From Pseudomonas marginalis (GTDB taxonomy: Bacteria; Pseudomonadota; Gammaproteobacteria; Pseudomonadales; Pseudomonadaceae): a stretch of 64,000 bases of DNA. Where the stretch lies: the NCBI RefSeq assembly GCF_008692035.1, contig NZ_VTFG01000001.1, forward strand, positions 2,356,001 through 2,420,000, read 5' to 3'. Below, in pieces: positions 55,759 through 64,000 of this stretch. The translations under genes and the position numbers were made by a program. The stretch's first letter is position 1; each line of letters begins with the position of its first letter. The notes below the pieces were generated by a model that made no database searches, had not been told where the DNA came from, and saw only the letters and a program-made list of their open reading frames with translations.

Positions 55759-56883
55759 TCAGCCCTGCCGGTAAGGCAGGGCTGCCCTCGCCTCTTCGGC
55801 ATACGCCACAATCCCCACCCGTTCGCGCTCGAGGAAATCCTCGACGGCATTCTTCAACCCGGGATGGCGCAGGTAGTGCCATGACCGGGTGATCACCGGT
55901 TCAAACCCGCGAATCAATTTGTGCTCACCCTGGGCGCCGGCGTCGAAGCGTTGCAGGCCGTGGGCGATGGCGTAATCCATGCCCTGGTAGAAGCAGGTTT
56001 CGAAATGCAGCCGGTCAAACTCCGCCAGGCAACCCCAGTAGCGGCCGTAGAAGCTGTCGCCACCGATCAGGCTGAAGGCCATGGCCACTGGGCGTGTGCC
56101 TTGCTTGGCCAGCACCACACGGATCGCCTCGGGCATGCGTTCGGCGAGCAGGCTGAAAAATTCGCGGGTCAGGTAGGGTGTCTGGCGGCGGACCGCGTAG
56201 GTATTGGCGTAGCAGGCGTAGACAAAATCCCATTGCGCCTCGCTCAACTCGTGGCCTTGCAACCACTGGAAGTCGATGCCCTGCCCCGCCACTTGTTCGC
56301 GCTCCTTGCGCATCTGTTTGCGCTTGCGGGAACTGAGGGCATCGAGAAAATCCTGGAAGTCACGGTAACCACGGTTCTGCCAGTGAAACTGACAACCCAG
56401 GCGCTGCAACCAACCCGGTTGTTGGGCTAACGCCTCATCGGCCAAGCCGTCGGTGAAGTTGATATGGGCACTGGAGAGCCCTTCGATTTCCAGGTAGCCC
56501 GGCAGGCTCTTCAGCAGTTCGAAACCATCGTCGACGCTGGCCGCCAACAAGCGGGGGCCGCTGACCGGGCTGAATGGTACGGCCGTCAGCAGCTTGGGGT
56601 AGTAATCAATGCCCGCACGCTCGCAGGCATCGGCCCAACCATGGTCGAACACGTACTCGCCATAGGAATGCCATTTGCGATAACTGGGCAATGCCGCCAC
56701 CAGGCGGTCGCCTTCCCAGTGCAACAAATGTTCCGGTTGCCAGCCCGATTGAGGGCCCAGGCTGGCACTGTCTTCCAGCGCGCTGAGGAAGGCGTGCCGC
56801 ACAAAGGGCTGGGCGTCCGGCACCAGTGCGTCCCAGGCCTGCGGAGCGATTTCGGACAGGTTGTCCAGGCGTTGCAGCGGCAT
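55759..56883 (-). CDS. DUF482 / FemAB-like GNAT acyltransferase
   Basis: 374 residues. Two-lobed GNAT-related protein with FVRHAFLSALEDS early, FDHGWADACERAGIDYYPKLL in the middle, and HFETCFYQGMDYAIAHGLQRFDAGAQGEHKL near the end, the DUF482 signature. Annotated elsewhere as a peptidoglycan-related acyltransferase; the substrate is unknown. ATG at 56883 has GAGG 6 nt before it; upstream ATG and GTG codons are less well placed. Confidence 0.87.
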   Translation of the reverse strand: MPLQRLDNLSEIAPQAWDALVPDAQPFVRHAFLSALEDSASLGPQSGWQPEHLLHWEGDRLVAALPSYRKWHSYGEYVFDHGWADACERAGIDYYPKLLTAVPFSPVSGPRLLAASVDDGFELLKSLPGYLEIEGLSSAHINFTDGLADEALAQQPGWLQRLGCQFHWQNRGYRDFQDFLDALSSRKRKQMRKEREQVAGQGIDFQWLQGHELSEAQWDFVYACYANTYAVRRQTPYLTREFFSLLAERMPEAIRVVLAKQGTRPVAMAFSLIGGDSFYGRYWGCLAEFDRLHFETCFYQGMDYAIAHGLQRFDAGAQGEHKLIRGFEPVITRSWHYLRHPGLKNAVEDFLERERVGIVAYAEEARAALPYRQG

Positions 56884-57000
56884 CGGCATCCTCACTACGT
56901 CATGGCATGAAAGCCTGGCGAGTATCGCTTATCGCAGGTCCGGGCACACCCCCAAATCGCCCGACAAGGCTCTAAATCAATAGTTCCATTCTTAAATAAT

Positions 57001-57040
57001 TTGTCATCTACATGACATCACTTCGCCACTGCGCCGTCAT
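57001..57040 (+). promoter_or_regulatory. Possible PhoB-binding region upstream of the porin
   Basis: TTGTCATCTACATGACATC (57001-57019) gives two CTGTCAT-like halves 11 nt apart (6/7 and 5/7), and CGTCAT at 57035 is again in 11-nt phase. The first part is also nearly palindromic, so another regulator is possible. The site lies 127-166 nt before the porin ATG. Confidence 0.35.
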
Positions 57041-57166
57041 AAACGATCGTGATACTGACGCCTGTTTTTAGAGCGCCTGGTTCTATCAGGTGGTTACTTT
57101 TCCGTCCGTCATCGGTCGGTTGTGTCCTGGATGGTTTGCCATCCCTCCTCACTTTCGGAGATTGAT

Positions 57167-58510
57167 ATGCGTCTTGCTTCCACTAAAACTGCAGCGGCCC
57201 TGTGCGGGGGCCTGTTACTGGCCCTGAGCGTTCCGGCCAGCGCTGCAGTCGACGCTAAATTGCTCGACATGCTCAAGGCCAACGGCCAGATCACCGCTTC
57301 GCAGTACACCGAACTGCAAAACGAGTTGGCCAAAGACCAGAAAGAACAGCAGATCGCACGGCAAGCTCAACAAGAGACCAACGAACAGATCGCGGCCACC
57401 GCGAAGAAAACCAACGAGCTGAGCAGCTTCGACCAGAAGCTGGCCTGGGCCGCCAAGACTCAGTTCAAGGGTGATGTGCGCATGCGCCACGAGACCATCA
57501 AGGTCGAAGGCGAAAATGGTGTCACCCGCGCCGGCGTCACCGGTCGTGACAAGGACCGCGAACGGATCCGCGCGCGCCTCGGCGCCTACACCGAAATCAA
57601 CCCGCAGGTGGACACCGGTATTCGTATCGCCACCGGCGGCGGCAGCGATGCGCGCTCCACCAACCAGGACCTGGACGGCTACTTCGATAAAAAATCGATC
57701 TGGCTGGACCTCGGCTATATCGACTACCACCCCGACCAGATCAAAAACCTGCACATCATTGGCGGCAAAATGCTGCAGCCCTGGGTCAACATGGGCGATG
57801 TGATCTGGGATAGCGACATCAACCCGGAAGGCCTGGCACTCACCTACAAGTACCCACTGGGCGGCAGCGCCGAGCTGTTCGGCAGCCTGGGTAACTACAA
57901 CCTCAAGGACAACGTGGACGGTGACGGCGTGCAGTACCGCCATGACCTGCGCCTGACCACCGGCCAGTTGGGGACCCGCTTCTCGGTGACCGACAACCTG
58001 AAAATGACCCTGGGCGGCAGCGTCTACGCCTACCAGAACGATGAAGACAGCCGCGCCTCAGGCACCAGTACCCCGAACGTGCTGGCCACCAACGGTAACA
58101 CCCCCAACGGCGAGTTCCGCCTGTATGAAGGCTTCGGTCAAGTCGATATCGGCGGCCTGGCGGTCCCCCTGTCGTTCTACGGTCAGTACGTGAAAAACAA
58201 CGACGCAATCGACGATGCGGACACGGCCTGGTTGCTGGGTGCCAAGTCCAAGGTGTTCGGTTTCAACCTGGACTACAACTATCGCGACGTGCAGAAAAAC
58301 GCCGTGGTGGGTGCCTTCACCGATTCGGACTTCGGCGGCGGCTTCACGGGTTCCCGTGGTCACAAGTTCAAAGTCGGCTATGACATCGACAAGAACTTCG
58401 CCGTCGGCGCGACCTACTTCCTGACCAAGACTGACACCTACAGCCGCACGCTGGTGGACGGTAGCGCCAAAGCCAACACCTTCCAGCTGGATGCAGAAGC
58501 CAAGTTCTAA
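57167..58510 (+). CDS. Putative outer-membrane porin (Porin_5 type)
   Basis: 447 residues. Signal peptide ends PASAA, then a helical N-terminal segment (LLDMLKANGQITASQYTELQNEL, about 25-90) predicted to be coiled coil, then a barrel beginning AAKTQFKGDVRMRHE and ending DAEAKF with a C-terminal Phe. Strand pairs such as RIRARLGAYTEINPQVDTG repeat through the barrel. General or specific uptake; the substrate is unknown. GGAG lies 6 nt before ATG. A possible Pho box lies upstream. Confidence 0.85.
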   Translation: MRLASTKTAAALCGGLLLALSVPASAAVDAKLLDMLKANGQITASQYTELQNELAKDQKEQQIARQAQQETNEQIAATAKKTNELSSFDQKLAWAAKTQFKGDVRMRHETIKVEGENGVTRAGVTGRDKDRERIRARLGAYTEINPQVDTGIRIATGGGSDARSTNQDLDGYFDKKSIWLDLGYIDYHPDQIKNLHIIGGKMLQPWVNMGDVIWDSDINPEGLALTYKYPLGGSAELFGSLGNYNLKDNVDGDGVQYRHDLRLTTGQLGTRFSVTDNLKMTLGGSVYAYQNDEDSRASGTSTPNVLATNGNTPNGEFRLYEGFGQVDIGGLAVPLSFYGQYVKNNDAIDDADTAWLLGAKSKVFGFNLDYNYRDVQKNAVVGAFTDSDFGGGFTGSRGHKFKVGYDIDKNFAVGATYFLTKTDTYSRTLVDGSAKANTFQLDAEAKF

Positions 58511-58526
58511 AGATAAGTGTTCAAGA

Positions 58527-58549
58527 CCTCGGGCCAGGACGGCCCGAGG
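58527..58549 (+). terminator. Hairpin after the porin gene
   Basis: Perfect 9-bp stem CCTCGGGCC / GGCCCGAGG with a 5-nt loop, 17 nt after the stop. No T run follows, so it is a 3'-end structure of uncertain termination strength. Confidence 0.6.
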
Positions 58550-58617
58550 TGGCTGTACCAGACTTGCGTGGGTGGATCGGTCCCCATCATCCGTCCGATC
58601 GCCCCACGCGAGCCTGC

Positions 58618-58863
58618 TTATTCCCCGTCTTTCTGATCCTTGAGCCGCTCGGCAGCCAGCCGTTGCGCCAGGGTATCCACGTCTTTCACCGGTTCCTGCG
58701 GCAGCATCCGCAACGTCGCCTGCAGCAGGCGCATCTGGCGGATAAACCGTCGGCAGTTGGGGCAGAACATCAAGTGATGACGCACCAGCAGACGTTCGCG
58801 AAAGGTCAATTGCCCATCGAGATAGTCACTGGAACGTGCCACTTGTTCTTTACAGGTCAACAT
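58618..58863 (-). CDS. Zinc-finger anti-sigma factor (zf-HC2)
   Basis: 81 residues. The ZAS motif is HHLMFCPNC (His-x3-Cys-x2-Cys), with an upstream Cys (MLTCKEQ) as a probable fourth ligand. There is no membrane helix, so it is a soluble cytoplasmic anti-sigma factor that may respond to redox or zinc. It overlaps the ECF sigma gene by 7 nt and should bind that sigma factor. Confidence 0.88.
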   Translation of the reverse strand: MLTCKEQVARSSDYLDGQLTFRERLLVRHHLMFCPNCRRFIRQMRLLQATLRMLPQEPVKDVDTLAQRLAAERLKDQKDGE

Positions 58864-59471
58864 TCGCCCGTTTCCTCAAAATGCTCCACCGTGGCGAAGA
58901 CTTTAAGCCGTGCTCGATGCAACAGCACGCGGACATTGGAGAGTGAGAGCGTCAGAAGATTACAGATCTCCTCCAGCTCCAGACCCTGGCGTTCACGCAG
59001 CACCAGCACACTGCTTTGCAGTTCAGACAGACTCAGCAGCGTATGTTCCAGGCAGTTGCGCAGCTCATCCTCGGTCAGCAGGGCTTCCGGGGTGTCCTGA
59101 TGCCAGGCATACGGGGCGACGGCCCAGTGGCCATCATCGGCGGTAAAGCGGTCATCGCCGATGGTGCCATGGGGCGAAGGCAAGTCGTCGAGCAGCACTT
59201 CCCGACGATTCTGTTTGTAGCGCCCCTTGGCGGCGTTGGCAGTGATGGTCAGCAGCCAGGTCTTGAGGCTGGAACGCCCTTCGAATTTGGCCAGGTTGCG
59301 CACCACCGACAGCCAGGCGTCCTGCACCACTTCGTCGGCATGGCGCTGGCCAGCGATGGCATACGCCACCGCCCGCATTGCGCTTTGATACGTGGTGACC
59401 AGTTCCTTGTAGGCCCGTTGCTCGCCCTTGAGCAGTCGCTCAAGCAGGTGCGCGTCGTCCGCTGCTGCCAT
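58857..59471 (-). CDS. ECF-type RNA polymerase sigma factor
   Basis: 204 residues. Region 2 (YKELVTTYQSAMRAVAYAIAG ... DEVVQDAWLSVVRNLAKFEGRSSLKTWLLTIT) and region 4 (LSELQSSVLVLRERQGLELEEICNLL, SLSNVRVLLHRARLKV) are typical. A longer linker (about 85-130) separates them. Paired with the overlapping zf-HC2 anti-sigma gene. Its target promoters are unknown; the KAS III gene directly upstream on the same strand is one candidate. Confidence 0.93.
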   Translation of the reverse strand: MAAADDAHLLERLLKGEQRAYKELVTTYQSAMRAVAYAIAGQRHADEVVQDAWLSVVRNLAKFEGRSSLKTWLLTITANAAKGRYKQNRREVLLDDLPSPHGTIGDDRFTADDGHWAVAPYAWHQDTPEALLTEDELRNCLEHTLLSLSELQSSVLVLRERQGLELEEICNLLTLSLSNVRVLLHRARLKVFATVEHFEETGEC

Positions 59472-59488
59472 TCAAGACCTCGATTGTC

Positions 59489-60610
59489 TTAACGCTTGCG
59501 CAGGATCACGCTACCGATCGAATAGCCTGCGCCAAACGAACTGAGTACCGCGACGGCGCCCTTGGGCAGGTCGTCCTGGTAGGTGTGGAACGCAATCACC
59601 GAACCTGCCGAGCTGGTGTTGGCGTAAGTATCGAGGATCACCGGTGCTTCTTCTACCGTGGCTTCGCGGCCCAGCAGCTTCTTCACAATCAGGTGGTTCA
59701 TGCTCAGGTTGGCCTGGTGCAGCCAGAAACGCTTCACATCGGCCACGTTCAACTGGTTCTCTTCCAGGTGCACGCCGATCAGCTCGGCGACCATCGGGCA
59801 CACGTCGCGAAAGACCTTGCGGCCTTCCTGCACGAACAGCTTGTCGGGCGCACCGATGCCCTCTTCCGCCGCGCGGTTGAGAAAGCCGAAGTTGTTGCGG
59901 ATGTTATTGGAGAACTTGGTCAGCAGCTTGGTGCTCACCACGTCGAACTGATGCTCGGACGTTGCCAGGTCGGCGCGCTCGAGGACCACCGCCGTGGCGG
60001 CGTCGCCGAAGATAAAGTGGCTGTCGCGGTCACGGAAGTTCAAGTGGCCGGTGCAGACTTCCGGGTTGACCATCAGGATCGCCCGGGCCTGGCCCAGCTG
60101 GATGCTGTTGGCGGCGTTCTGGATGCCGAAGGTCGCCGAGGAGCACGCCACGTTCATGTCGAAACCGAAGCCTGCGATGCCCAGGGCTTCCTGGACTTCG
60201 ATGGCGATGGCCGGGTAGGCACGTTGCAGGTTGGAACAGGCGACGATCACACCATCGATGTCGGCGGCAGTCTTGCCGGCGCGCTGCAGGGCCTGCTCGG
60301 CGGCACCGATGGCCATCTGGCAAAGCACCGACCACTCGTCATTGCTGCGTTCGGGCAGGCGCGGCGCCATGCGCTGCGGGTCAAGGATGCCGTCCTTGTC
60401 CATCACGAAGCGGCTCTTGATGCCCGAGGCTTTTTCGATGAACGCAGCGCTCGACTCCGTCAGCGCCTGGACTTCACCGCGCTCGATGGCAGCGGCGTTG
60501 TCCGAGTTGAACTGGTGCACGTACGCATTGAAAGACTGCACCAGTTCTTCGTTGCTGATGCTGTTGGCAGGGGTGTAAAGGCCAGTGCCGCTGATGACGA
60601 CGTTATGCAC
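59489..60610 (-). CDS. KAS III-like 3-oxoacyl-ACP synthase
   Basis: 373 residues from a GTG with AGAGGA 7 nt upstream. The catalytic triad is intact: Cys in NVACSSATFG (about 145), His in FWLHQANLSMNH and Asn in DTYANTSSAGS. It condenses an acyl-CoA or acyl-ACP with malonyl-ACP. It is longer than FabH (about 320), with an N-terminal insertion (about 25-60). This is the PA3286-type protein, which sits beside an ECF sigma factor in P. aeruginosa too; perhaps a shunt primer synthase for fatty acids. Confidence 0.92.
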   Translation of the reverse strand: MHNVVISGTGLYTPANSISNEELVQSFNAYVHQFNSDNAAAIERGEVQALTESSAAFIEKASGIKSRFVMDKDGILDPQRMAPRLPERSNDEWSVLCQMAIGAAEQALQRAGKTAADIDGVIVACSNLQRAYPAIAIEVQEALGIAGFGFDMNVACSSATFGIQNAANSIQLGQARAILMVNPEVCTGHLNFRDRDSHFIFGDAATAVVLERADLATSEHQFDVVSTKLLTKFSNNIRNNFGFLNRAAEEGIGAPDKLFVQEGRKVFRDVCPMVAELIGVHLEENQLNVADVKRFWLHQANLSMNHLIVKKLLGREATVEEAPVILDTYANTSSAGSVIAFHTYQDDLPKGAVAVLSSFGAGYSIGSVILRKR

Positions 60611-60847
60611 GATCGTTCCTCTAAATCTGTCAGGCAGATGATATTGGTACCGACGTACCAAACCGTAAGTAGTTCTATTCCGCCCAGCGGACATCAAACT
60701 GGCATCGCTTTATTCCATCGCGCCGTGGCTACACACCAGCCCATCACGACGATCCCGGCATTTATAACCGCGAAGTTTGCCACAAACCCTGGGGTTTGGC
60801 GCCATATGCCGGATAAACACCCCGATCAAAACGCCATCAAGTTTCAA

Positions 60848-60935
60848 TGTGGGAGGGGGCTTGCCCTGATAGCGGTGTACCAGACACAGGTTCTGCCACT
60901 GACACATCGCTATCGGGGGCAAGCCCCCTCCCACA
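60848..60935. repeat. Inverted pair of REP elements
   Basis: TGTGGGAGGGGGCTTGCCC on the left and GGGGGCAAGCCCCCTCCCACA on the right, about 45 nt apart, between the KAS III promoter region and the hrpA stop. The middle sequence (CAGACACAGGTTCTG) is related to that in the 4988-5076 pair. Confidence 0.88.
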
Positions 60936-60971
60936 TTTGGACCTGTCTGGTCTGGATAACCGAGAAAGGGA

Positions 60972-63900
60972 TCAGGCCTCGACCAGGCTCCACTGCTTGC
61001 TCAAGCGCTTGTCGGAAATCGGCACCTTGGTCCCCAACTGCTGGGCAAACAACGACACCCGGTATTCCTCCAACCACCAGCGATAAAGCTCCAGTTGCGG
61101 GTCGCGCTTGCCTTCCTGGGCGTGCTTGTTCAAGCGGGTCTGGTACTGCGCCCACAGGCCGCCCAATTCGCTGCTCCACACTCGATCCTTTTGCACCTGG
61201 CTCGGCAGCTTCTCCAGGCGCAATTCGATGGCCTTGAGAAAACGCGGCAATTCCTTGAACCACTGCGCCGGGGTTTCGCGCACAAAGCCGGGATACACCA
61301 GGTTGCTCAATTGCTGCTTGATGTCGTTCAGGGCCACGGCCTGGGCCAGGTCGATCTTGCCCTTGAAGCGCTTTTGCAGTCCATGCCAGAGCTTCAGCAC
61401 GTCCAGGGTCAGGCGCGCCAGGCGTTCGGCGTGTTCGGTCCAACTGCCACGCTTGCGTTCAGCCAGCGCCGCCAAGCCGGCACCGTCACGGGGCAGGCTG
61501 GCTTCGCCTTCCAGCACACAGGTGTCGAGGCTGGCCAGCAGGATGTCTTCCACCAGGGCGTCGATACGCCCCAGTTCGCGGTACATCAGGCCCAGTTCAG
61601 TGAGGCCGGGCAATTTGCCGCGCAGGAATTTCGCCGGTTCCGCCAATTGCTGCATCAGCAGGCGCTGCAACGCACGGCGGTGCTGGAACTCAGCCTCGGC
61701 GGCGGTGGAGAAACGCCCCTCTTTCACGGTGCCGTTTTCTTCCACCAGTGCCGGGTAGACCGTCATCGACAGCCCGGCGATCTTCTGCTGGGTTTTCTCA
61801 GCCACCGCCGCGAACACCTTGGCCTCCACCGGCTGCTGGCTTTTCGCGGTGTGCGGCACGGCCAGCGCGGCCTGGCTGGCTTCGGCAAACCGCGCAGTCA
61901 ACTCGGCCAGGTCGCGGCCTTCGCCGAGGAACTTGCCCTGGCCGTCGACCACTTCCAGGTTCATCTTCAGATGGTTTTCCACCTGCTGCGCCGCTTCGGC
62001 CCAGGCCTCATCGCTGACCCGCGCCCCGGTCATGCGCAGCAATTCGCGCCCCAATGCCTGGGGCAGCGAACCCTGGCCAAACTCGATGCGCTGCAGCGCC
62101 GCCTTGACGAAATCCGGCACCGGCACGAAGTTCTTGCGCAGGGCCTTGGGCAGGTTGCGCACCAGGGCGATGCACTTGGCTTCGATCAGCCCCGGCACCA
62201 GCCATTCCAGGCGCTCCGGCGGCAAGGCTGGCAGCAGCGGTGCCGGTACGCGCAGGGTCACGCCGTCGCGGGGGTGGTTGGGTTCAAAGTGGTAACTCAG
62301 GGCCAGTTCCAGGTCGCCCAGGTGCAGGGTGTCCGGGTAATGGGCGGCAGTGACTTCACTGGCCTCGCGGGCCAGCACGTCTTCCTCGCGCATGATCAGC
62401 AACTGCGGGTCTTTCTGGCTGTTGACCTTGTACCAGCTGTCAAAGGTGGCGGTCTGGTGGATCTCCGCCGGCAGCCGTGCGTCGTAGAACGCGTACAAGG
62501 TCTCTTCGTCGGCCAGGATATCGCGGCGGCGCGCCTTGGCTTCCAGTTCGTCGAGCTGCTCCAGCAGTTGCTGGTTGGCCGTGAGGCACTTGGCGCGGGA
62601 CTGGATCTCGCCACGCACCAAGCCTTCGCGAATAAACAACTCCCGCGACACCACCGGGTCAATCGGCCCGTAATGCACCGGCCGACGCCCGACCACGATC
62701 AGCCCGAACAGGGTGATCTGCTCGAACGCCACCACCTGGCCGCGCTTCTTCTCCCAGTGGGGCTCGAAGTGGTTTTTCTTGATCAAGTGCCCGGCCAGCG
62801 GTTCAATCCAGTCGGCATCGATCTTCGCCACCATGCGCGCATACAGCTTGGTGGTTTCCACCAGTTCGGCGGTCATCAGCCATTGCGGGCGTTTCTTGCC
62901 GATACCCGAGGACGGGTGGATCCAGAAGCGTCGCTGACGGGCGCCGAGGTAATCGCCGTCTTCGGTCTTCTGGCCGATCTGGCTGAGCAGGCCGGACAGC
63001 ACCGCCTTGTGCAGCTTGGGGAAATCCGCCGGTTCTTTGTTGACGGTCAACTGCATGTCGCGGCAGATCAGGCTCAACTGGCGATGGGAGTCGCGCCACT
63101 CGCGCAGACGCAGGTAGTTGAGGAAGTTCTTGCGACACCAGTTACGCAGCGGGCTGGCGGTGAGTGCCTGGCGCTGCTCTTCAAAGCCACGCCACAGATT
63201 GACCAGCCCGGCGAAGTCCGAGTCCGCATCTTTCCACTGTGCATGGGCCTGGTCGGCGGCCTGCTGGCGCTCCGGTGGGCGCTCGCGCGGGTCCTGGATC
63301 GACATGGCGCTGGCCACGATCAACACTTCCTGCAAGCTGCCGAGCTTGGCGGCTTCAAGCAGCATGCGGCCCATGCGCGGGTCCACCGGCAGGCGCGCCA
63401 ACTGGCGACCCAATGGCGTGAGCTGGCTGTTGCGGTCGACGGCCGAGAGTTCCTGCAACAGGTTGAAACCGTCGCTGATGGCCTTGCCGTCCGGCGGTTC
63501 GATAAACGGGAAATCGGTGATTTCGCCCAGGCGCAGGTGCAGCATCTGCAGGATCACCGCCGCGAGGTTGGTGCGCAAAATCTCGGGATCGGTAAATTCC
63601 GGACGGCCGATAAAATCCTCTTCGCTGTACAAGCGAATGCAGATCCCCGGCTCCACCCGGCCGCAACGGCCTTTACGCTGGTTGGCACTGGCCTGGGAAA
63701 TCGCCTCGATCGGCAGGCGTTGCACCTTGGCGCGGTAGCTGTAGCGGCTGATGCGTGCGGTGCCGCTGTCGATTACGTAACGAATGCCCGGCACGGTCAG
63801 CGAGGTTTCCGCGACGTTGGTCGCCAGTACCACGCGGCGCCCTGGATGGGACTGGAAAATGCGCTGCTGTTCGGCCGGCGACAGCCGCGCGTACAACGGC

Positions 63901-64000
63901 AGGATCTCGGTGTGCTTGAGCTGGGCCTTGCGCAGCATCTCGGCTGCATCGCGAATCTCGCGCTCGCCGGGCAAAAATACCAGCACGTCGCCAGGGCTGC
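60972..64000 (-). CDS. hrpA: ATP-dependent RNA helicase HrpA (5' part outside window)
   Basis: About 1009 C-terminal residues are visible of a DEAH-box helicase that is usually near 1300. The helicase core is cut by the window edge after the segment LVFLPGEREIRDAAEML; motif V (VVLATNVAETSLTVPGI) and motif VI (SANQRKGRCGRVEPG) are present. Helicase-associated and OB domains follow, then the long HrpA-specific C-terminal region. HrpA acts on stalled ribosomes and mRNA. No frameshift is seen in the visible part. Confidence 0.95.
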   Translation of the reverse strand, partial: SPGDVLVFLPGEREIRDAAEMLRKAQLKHTEILPLYARLSPAEQQRIFQSHPGRRVVLATNVAETSLTVPGIRYVIDSGTARISRYSYRAKVQRLPIEAISQASANQRKGRCGRVEPGICIRLYSEEDFIGRPEFTDPEILRTNLAAVILQMLHLRLGEITDFPFIEPPDGKAISDGFNLLQELSAVDRNSQLTPLGRQLARLPVDPRMGRMLLEAAKLGSLQEVLIVASAMSIQDPRERPPERQQAADQAHAQWKDADSDFAGLVNLWRGFEEQRQALTASPLRNWCRKNFLNYLRLREWRDSHRQLSLICRDMQLTVNKEPADFPKLHKAVLSGLLSQIGQKTEDGDYLGARQRRFWIHPSSGIGKKRPQWLMTAELVETTKLYARMVAKIDADWIEPLAGHLIKKNHFEPHWEKKRGQVVAFEQITLFGLIVVGRRPVHYGPIDPVVSRELFIREGLVRGEIQSRAKCLTANQQLLEQLDELEAKARRRDILADEETLYAFYDARLPAEIHQTATFDSWYKVNSQKDPQLLIMREEDVLAREASEVTAAHYPDTLHLGDLELALSYHFEPNHPRDGVTLRVPAPLLPALPPERLEWLVPGLIEAKCIALVRNLPKALRKNFVPVPDFVKAALQRIEFGQGSLPQALGRELLRMTGARVSDEAWAEAAQQVENHLKMNLEVVDGQGKFLGEGRDLAELTARFAEASQAALAVPHTAKSQQPVEAKVFAAVAEKTQQKIAGLSMTVYPALVEENGTVKEGRFSTAAEAEFQHRRALQRLLMQQLAEPAKFLRGKLPGLTELGLMYRELGRIDALVEDILLASLDTCVLEGEASLPRDGAGLAALAERKRGSWTEHAERLARLTLDVLKLWHGLQKRFKGKIDLAQAVALNDIKQQLSNLVYPGFVRETPAQWFKELPRFLKAIELRLEKLPSQVQKDRVWSSELGGLWAQYQTRLNKHAQEGKRDPQLELYRWWLEEYRVSLFAQQLGTKVPISDKRLSKQWSLVEA

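Noticed and set aside
59585..61237. 550-codon plus-strand open frame
   Set aside because: Antisense to the KAS III gene and running through the REP pair into hrpA; no coding character.

Overview
The window is chromosomal DNA of a fluorescent pseudomonad, most likely of the Pseudomonas fluorescens group. The gene content and order match Pseudomonas core blocks: hda / purM-purN / mazG-relA-rlmD-cysM, the gbuR-gbuA guanidinobutyrase locus, copABCD, an ECF sigma factor beside a KAS III-like gene, and hrpA. Many copies of the short REP palindrome typical of this group (core GGGGGCAAGCCCCCTCCCACA and relatives) lie between genes, and two run into 3' coding ends. There is no rRNA, tRNA, CRISPR array, prophage or insertion sequence that I can see.

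Layout: 1-3.5 kb is a minus-strand cobalamin operon (cobO-cobB-bluB-cobD, each overlapping the next by 4 nt) led by a clear cobalamin riboswitch. 3.6-9.7 kb holds a PQQ-type sugar dehydrogenase lipoprotein, two NlpC/P60 lipoproteins, hda, an AI-2E-family exporter and a DUF2066 protein. 10-12.5 kb is purM-purN-DUF3108. 13-19 kb is DUF2058, mazG, relA, rlmD, cysM. 19.3-25.3 kb is a DTW protein followed by the gbu locus: LysR regulator, guanidinobutyrase, an NTF2-like protein and two permeases. 25.3-28.6 kb is accessory in character: an unusual protein joining a degenerate D-2-hydroxyacid dehydrogenase to a shortened FAD domain, a gene-free stretch, and a 40-residue protein with a possible Anr site. 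28.7-35.2 kb has transporters, small conserved proteins, a TorF-type porin and a lipoprotein. 35.2-39.1 kb is copABCD. 40-42.9 kb is a DEAD-box helicase and an MscS-family channel.

The most interesting region is 43,150-47,958, a tightly packed five-gene operon. Gene 1 is a heme-oxygenase-like diiron oxidase fused to a cupin. Its seven diiron ligands and three cupin histidines keep the exact spacing I recall for SznF, the enzyme that builds the N-nitrosourea of streptozotocin. Behind it come a small Rieske ferredoxin, an MFS transporter, an ATP-grasp ligase and a stand-alone tRNA-editing (B3/4) domain protein. No arginine methyltransferase (SznE-type) and no NRPS accompany it. My reading is an undescribed N-N-bond or N-nitroso amino-acid/dipeptide pathway in which the editing-domain protein protects the producer from mischarged tRNA. 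An Lrp-family regulator lies convergent to it.

48.5-64 kb returns to ordinary content: EamA exporter, azoreductase, LysR regulator, alpha/beta hydrolase, periplasmic PPIase, ABC exporter (with a hairpin between Shine-Dalgarno and start codon), aquaporin, DUF482 acetyltransferase, Porin_5 porin (with a possible Pho box), anti-sigma/ECF sigma pair, KAS III and the 3' part of hrpA, which runs off the right edge. Family calls rest on reading motifs by eye; no database search was run.
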